A stretch of 64,000 nucleotides of DNA from Dichetophora obliterata (Eukaryota > Arthropoda > Insecta > Diptera > Sciomyzidae). Shown here piece by piece: positions 58,950 to 64,000 of the stretch. Where the stretch lies: assembly GCA_963920525.1 (NCBI GenBank), contig OY986437.1, forward strand, positions 29,617,063-29,681,062, written 5' to 3'. Under the pieces are notes generated by a model, which was not told the DNA's origin, did no database searches, and saw nothing but the letters and a program-made list of their open reading frames with translations. Numbering within the stretch: position 1 is the stretch's first letter; each line of letters begins with the position of its first letter. The translations under genes and the position numbers were made by a program.

Positions 58950-59470
58950 GCCGGAGTTAAAATACCCCCACGTCCGAATTAGAGTATATATAAAGTCTTA
59001 AGCAAACTGTTAAATATATTTAAAGAGATTTTCCCGTTTTGGTTAAGTCACTTTGTATGGGAGGTAGGCGTGGTTTTCATCCGATTTTTAAAAATTTAAT
59101 ACTCAAAATAAATATTTAATATTTAAGACATTGTGCGAAATTTGAAGTCATTAAATTGATTTTTGTGGAATTTAAAGAGATTTTCCCGTTTTGGTTAAGT
59201 CACTTTGTATGGGAGGTAGGTGTGGTTTTCATCCGATTTTGCTCAGATTCGATCTTGACATCCATTTAAAAAGCTTATATTTTGAATTTCGTTATGATAG
59301 CTCAAAAATTATGGCTGCTATCGGGGACACAGACGGACAGACGGACATGGCTAAATCGACTCAGGAGGTGATGCTGATCAGGAATATATATACTTTTCTG
59401 TACCGGCCACGCCTCCTTATCGGCGTTACAAAAGGAGTGACAAAATTAATATACGTTTTTTAAACGTGGG
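58950..59470 (+). repeat. Dispersed repeat with 151-bp tandem duplication
   Basis: TAAAGAGATTTTCCCGTTTT and the following 'gtcactttgtatgggaggtagg' occur at 59021 and again at 59172. Further right lies GACGGACATGGCTAAATCGA, which also occurs in inverted form at 6360-6900 and loosely near 46600. It is a multi-copy repeat. The 90-codon frame at 59191 lies wholly inside it. Confidence 0.65.
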
Positions 59471-60459
59471 GGTATAAATATTTTTATTCGTCAGATTATA
59501 AAACATGTATTATGAATGGGGTATTAAAAACTTGATGTATTGTATGGTTTTTTTTACAAAATTCGTCAAAGTTGAAACTTTTTTAACAAAAATAAGCTCA
59601 ATAAAACCCCCAAAAATAAAGTCAAGTTTAAACAATAATAACTTCGAACACAAAGTATATTTCAAGGTTTTGTTTTTTTTTAACTTTTTATGTCTTAATC
59701 GCCATTGAATTTAATATAATAAACAATAAAATATGTTTATAAATAAAAATAGAAAAGTCGTTGAAATAAAACTCTACATTTTTCAAGGAATAAACATTTA
59801 AGTAAAATTTAGTAGAAAATATCTAGCTAGTTAAGCATTACTAAAGTCGAAGGCTATAACTATCATAAAATATCGTACTTCTACCTTCTGTTTCTGTAAA
59901 AACCTGCTGCATCAGCTGCTATTAAGAAAACCATTTAATTTGAAAAAAGTCTTAAAAATCAAAGTTTGCCCTAAAATGCACTGATTTTCAAGACACTTTG
60001 TAGGTACTCTTAAATTTAAGGAAAAATAAAGTCATAATTTAAAACAAGTTGTGACCTCATTTTGTATTAACAACCATTTTTTTTTAATTTCGTTAATTTG
60101 GTTGTATTGTTTTATAGGAGATATATCTAAAAGTTATCCGATTTGAAATATTTTTAACATGACTTTTAAGTAAAGTTAAATAAACTAAATTTATTTTTTA
60201 AAAACATAAATAAGCAGTTTCTTGCGGGGTTATTTTTCATTAAAAAAAATATGGTTTGTATAGGAGGCAGGCGATGCAGTTGACCTAGAATTCTTATTCT
60301 ACTATTACTTAATTTAAGCTAAAACTCATTTGTTTAAAAGTTCACGGCTCTAGCTTTTATAGTTTCTGAGATTATGCAAATGTCATCCTATAATCGAAAA
60401 AAGCATACTGTGCATCGTCTGTATACAGTTATCTGTTGCATTTGTTTCGACTCGGTCAC
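59471..60459. other. Intergenic, no gene seen
   Basis: AT-rich. No supported frame or element end. Confidence 0.45.
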
Positions 60460-60463
60460 TTAA

Positions 60464-62146
60464 CCCTCCGTTACTAACGCTATTTGGAGTAACGTCATTA
60501 CTAACCTGGGTGTAATCCACCCATAAATTTTAATTCATTAATTTGTAAAAAAGAACGCTAAAACAGTAAAACGGTTCTGCTTTTATTAATTTCGTTTATA
60601 TTATTATTCTATTAAACATAAAATTCGTCCAGTTTAATTAATATTTAATTTTAATAAAAATATATCAAAATAACGTTAATTAGAGAACTAAAAAAAAACA
60701 AATATCGTAATGGTTTGAATAATTTCACATTCCGAGGTCAAATTATTTGCCACGTTCTTCGAGAGGGCCAATTTGAAAAGCTAAAAGATGTATAAAAAAA
60801 AAAAGTTATCTAAAAAAAATTTTTTTTGCAATGAAAATTTTTTAAAATAATGACTTCTAATTATTCGTTACAATTGAAACATTAGCCTCTCATGGCACAG
60901 CAGCGCAAGCATCGTAGATAAGCGGCTAGCACATAGAATAAATGTCGATTATGCAAAACTTAGTCACAAAGTCAAAATAAAACAATCAAAGGAATTCTTG
61001 GTTAAAGAATTATACAATTTCACATTTGTTTTGCCAAATCGTCAAATGCATTGAAAAATACGCTGAAATCTAAATTAAATAGAACTTCTATGTTTTTCTA
61101 TCTAGTGATGCATTTGTGTTTTTATCTGAGCATTGCCATGTTGTGCATAATCAGATACACGTCAATTCCCTTAAACAGATTTCTATGTTACACTTGATAA
61201 GCCATGTCTAATTGGATCATTACAAAAGTAATTGAATGATGCAATAATTGCATATTATGACAAAAACCCTGTTCAAATGTTAAAATTTTTGTCAAATGGC
61301 TAGTCAAATACAATAGAACAATATTGAATGTTCCGTTAAAATTACAACGAGAAATTCGACCATTTCCACTGGGCTAAATCTAAATTCAGAGTGTTGAGAA
61401 AGATAAAATTTTTTCTATTGATTTACATAACGTGAGGAAATCGTCGAAGCTGTTTAAGTCGAGCAAAGGTTTAAATCTTTAATTTGAATTTCCTGTGTTG
61501 CTCCTTAAAGGTTATTTAAGGAGCAACACAGCAACACGGCTGTAGACAGAGCATAAAAATACGAGGTACAAAAAACACGTCCAAGGGCTGCTTTTATTTA
61601 CGAGTGCCTGCGTATTTGCATTTGTATGCAAAACAACAGCAAAGCAAAATGCGCTTTCGTAAATTGGCGTACAAATAGCGGATCGAACAAATGGCAGACC
61701 AGCGTATTCGAACTGTGAATGGCCTTATTGAGATGTTTTGGTGTTATTTGGGCTGGTTCTTAAGATGATCCAATGCGGAGAAAGTGCGAAAAAGCTGTAG
61801 TAGCTGAACTCTATTGTTATTGCATGAAAACCTTTTTATTTTACTTGAGAAACAAATCACACGTTTATAGTAAATAATATAACATGATTACTAACGTGGG
61901 TGTAAACCACCCGAAATTTTTGTTCCTCCATTACTAACGTGGGTGTAAAACACCCAGACACTTTTTGAAATGAGTAATTTTTATTATTTAGTTTAAAAAA
62001 CAGTACTAAATTTTGTTTAAAAATATAGCAAAATATACAAAAAGAGATTACATTTGATATAATGTTCGCACCATTAAACTATCAATAAATTTGTTCCATA
62101 TTTCATAACTCATGGGTGTAATCCACCCTGCTTTAGTAACGGAGGG
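60464..62146. mobile_element. piggyBac-type nonautonomous element, 1.7 kb
   Basis: The 14-bp ends CCCTCCGTTACTAA are bounded by TTAA (60460-60463, 62147-62150). The first seven bases equal those of the full piggyBac at 48274. Subterminal GGGTGTAATCCACCC hairpins preceded by TTACTAAC occur at about 60508, 61892, 61932 and 62114. No transposase is present. A truncated copy of the 18189-type MITE (about 61540-61724) and a perfect 16-bp hairpin (61493-61531) lie inside. Confidence 0.88.
61493..61531. repeat. Perfect hairpin, 16-bp stem
   Basis: CTGTGTTGCTCCTTAA and TTAAGGAGCAACACAG are separated by seven bases. Confidence 0.9.
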
Positions 62147-62724
62147 TTAAATATTAATGCCATTAACCTTACACAGTAAGCGAGCAGTAGTTTGGTGCTT
62201 ACAACGCACGAGACAGAAAAATCAAGAAGTTACATGGGAATTTCCATGGTCGCTCACGTAACGTTCGTTTGCCTTTTTTGTTGCTAAAAATTAAAAAAGC
62301 AAACAAATATTTAAACTTTTTAGTCCTGTTTTGATTTTAGGATTGCACTCTAGTATAACTGTATTTAGTGTAAAAGGTGGAACCGATCGAAAGTATGTAT
62401 TATCCAAACAAAAAACGGCGCGTTACGATACAAAAAATAGAAGCAAAATAAAAGTGGTTTTTGTCTGAACCAATATAAATAAAAAAAATCTGCGAATTGT
62501 GCATGATTTTTTTTTATAAAAGTTATTTTAATATAATATGGAATAATGTTGCTATATATTCATAATTGTTCCGTAGAAAAAAGGGTTTTAGTTATTTTGA
62601 TACAAACCATAATATGATACGTTACGATACAAATTGTTCCCTTCACAGAAGTAAAATTACAGAAGTAAAAAATATTTACAATTTTTTTATAGTTTTATTT
62701 ATTTGATTGAATTAGAAAAACATA

Positions 62725-62986
62725 CATTGGCGTCGGAAGCGGGGGAAAGGGGGGCAGTTGCCCCCGCACTTTTTTAGCTAGATAAACAATTTAAAAGGAA
62801 AAGTTATTCAAAATATCAGTTTTTTTTTACAACGATAATATTTTTGTATTATATATTTTCCGCTTCTTTCTCTCTTCTTCATATTTCATGTGAAGAAATT
62901 TTGGTGAACTTTTTTTGCACCACCATTTGTACTGCCCCCCCCATTTGTACTGCCCCCCCAGATGAAATTCGCTTCCGACGCGCTTG
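62725..62986. mobile_element. 262-bp hAT MITE with perfect 8-bp TSD
   Basis: The ends CATTGGCGTCGGAAGCG / inverted CAAGCGCGTCGGAAGCG are flanked by AAAACATA at 62717-62724 and 62987-62994. G-rich and C-rich blocks stand just inside the ends. Confidence 0.9.
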
Positions 62987-63683
62987 AAAACATATAAAGA
63001 GTAATTCAGGTCCTAACAAATCGAAAACGGAAAAAGATTAAACTTTGTGGTATACGAGTAGCTAGGTGTATTATTATATTTATAAAATTCCAACTTTCGT
63101 TAAAATTTTTCCACTTTTGTCACAATTTTTCAACTTTGGATGCCATTAATCATGTTTGTTGCCATTTTTTAAAAATTCAAATTGAGATCAGCTTTCAGTA
63201 CTCTCACAATATAAATGTAAACATTTTTTTCTTTATTATGGAGGCTTAAAAAATTTGAAGTAACATTTAATTTTTCCGTCGCGTTAGAAATTTTGGTGGA
63301 AATGCTCATATGGGCATTTTGGCATTTCCAAACTGGCGTTACGTACGATTTGTACGAAGAAATATAAAAAAAACAAGAATAAAAAAGTCTAATTTTTAAA
63401 AAGGTTTTTTTTTATTTGCGTAGTAATTAAGTAGCACTATATTAAGTAAAAGCAATGACAACAATCGACCCTAAGGATTTAAAGATATAAGCAAAAATAC
63501 TTGGATTACGAAATTTGCAAAACTCTCTGAATTGAGTAAGACTTTTTGTTTTGAAATTTTTTTTAAAATGGATTTGAAATTATATAAGTCGTTAAGTTAT
63601 TATGTAATATATGTAGTAATAAAAAACAAATTTAATATATTTTTCTTTCCTTGCCTCAACTATTTTTCAATTATCTTTAAATA

Positions 63684-63860
63684 ATGCCTTCCATTTTAAC
63701 TAAAACAAAAAAGTTTACGAAACATATACTAAACATTTACGAAAAAGAAAACCATAATTTGTGGAAAAGTGCAGACGATTTGATCATCATGGTAAATAAA
63801 TTTATTTATAAAATGCTTAAATTAATAAAATACAAATGTTTCTCTTAGATAATGTCGTAA
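63684..63860 (+). pseudogene. MADF-like N-terminal frame with possible intron
   Basis: ATG starts MPSILTKTKKFTKHILNIYE followed by KENHNLWKSADDLIIM. The 'F...IL.iYe.e..LW' spacing resembles the first helix of MADF domains. A possible intron 63792-63848 (GTAAAT...CTTAG) leads to a stop after three codons. The rest of the domain is missing or outside the window. It could be a transposon accessory-ORF remnant or chance. Confidence 0.35.
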
Positions 63861-64000
63861 AATACTAAGTTTTAATTAAGTTTTAATTTTTTGGTTAATA
63901 TAGACATTTTTGTGGCAAAGCCCATACAAAAACTCATTCCCACTGTCAAAAAATACGAGATTGCAATTAAATAGAATACCATAAGACTTTTCTAACCATT

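Noticed and set aside
59191..59463. A 90-codon frame
   Set aside because: It lies entirely inside a dispersed repeat that recurs, inverted, at 6360-6900.
1..64000. CRISPR arrays, phage or bacterial defence systems
   Set aside because: No regularly spaced identical short repeats with unique spacers and no prokaryotic gene structure; introns, TATA boxes and MITEs show insect nuclear DNA.

Overview
The window is AT-rich, gene-poor nuclear DNA of a higher dipteran fly. A tephritid fruit fly is my best guess, from the style of its tRNA-derived SINE and its hAT, PIF/Harbinger and piggyBac elements, but no single feature proves the family. I see no bacterial genes, no CRISPR array, no rRNA, and no reading frame with reverse-transcriptase motifs.

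Only two gene models look intact. One is a three-exon minus-strand gene (39052-40278) for a Myb/SANT-like (trihelix) DNA-binding protein of about 360 residues. The other is a three-exon plus-strand gene (54462-54989) for a 109-residue secreted Gly/Tyr-rich protein, with TATA box, initiator and poly(A) signal in place. Three broken genes are informative. They are a ribosomal protein S3 retropseudogene (32094-32840, minus) carrying an internal inverted duplication, a KH-domain gene copy captured inside a transposon (21840-22226), and a piggyBac transposase that is frame-broken and has lost one catalytic Asp (48975-50792).

Most of the rest is a graveyard of small DNA transposons, many nested, and bounded here by terminal inverted repeats (TIRs) and target-site duplications (TSDs). 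piggyBac type (TTAA): 3468-4034, 48274-51030, 60464-62146. PIF/Harbinger type (3-bp TSD): 1588-2277, 11911-12359, 12363-12613, 18189-18507, 28144-29271, 34298-35064 and others. hAT type (8-bp TSD): 12833-14414, 36939-37114, 37525-37700, 45668-45847, 46809-47527, 62725-62986. Remnants of transposon proteins survive inside several: a Harbinger N-terminus with its intron, a MADF start, a hAT C-terminus, a THAP finger and a mariner fragment.

Region by region: 1-4.4 kb nested MITEs; 4.4-6.3 kb unique sequence that may be regulatory or UTR DNA; 7-14.9 kb hAT and Harbinger elements; 17.7-19.1 kb a long-TIR element with two inserts; 20.3-23.2 kb a three-level nest with a captured KH gene and a 45-bp hairpin; 24.8-31.8 kb MITEs around a unique stretch (26.8-28.1 kb); 32-38.5 kb the RpS3 pseudogene and a second nest; 39-40.3 kb the Myb/SANT gene; 42.5-51 kb hAT-like elements, a SINE and the piggyBac copy; 54.3-55 kb the Gly/Tyr gene; 57.5-63 kb MITEs, including a TIR element with an internal tRNA-like block.

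The two intact genes have no visible functional link. Element boundaries were found by eye from inverted repeats and TSDs; family names rest on TSD length and terminal motifs unless a protein remnant is cited.
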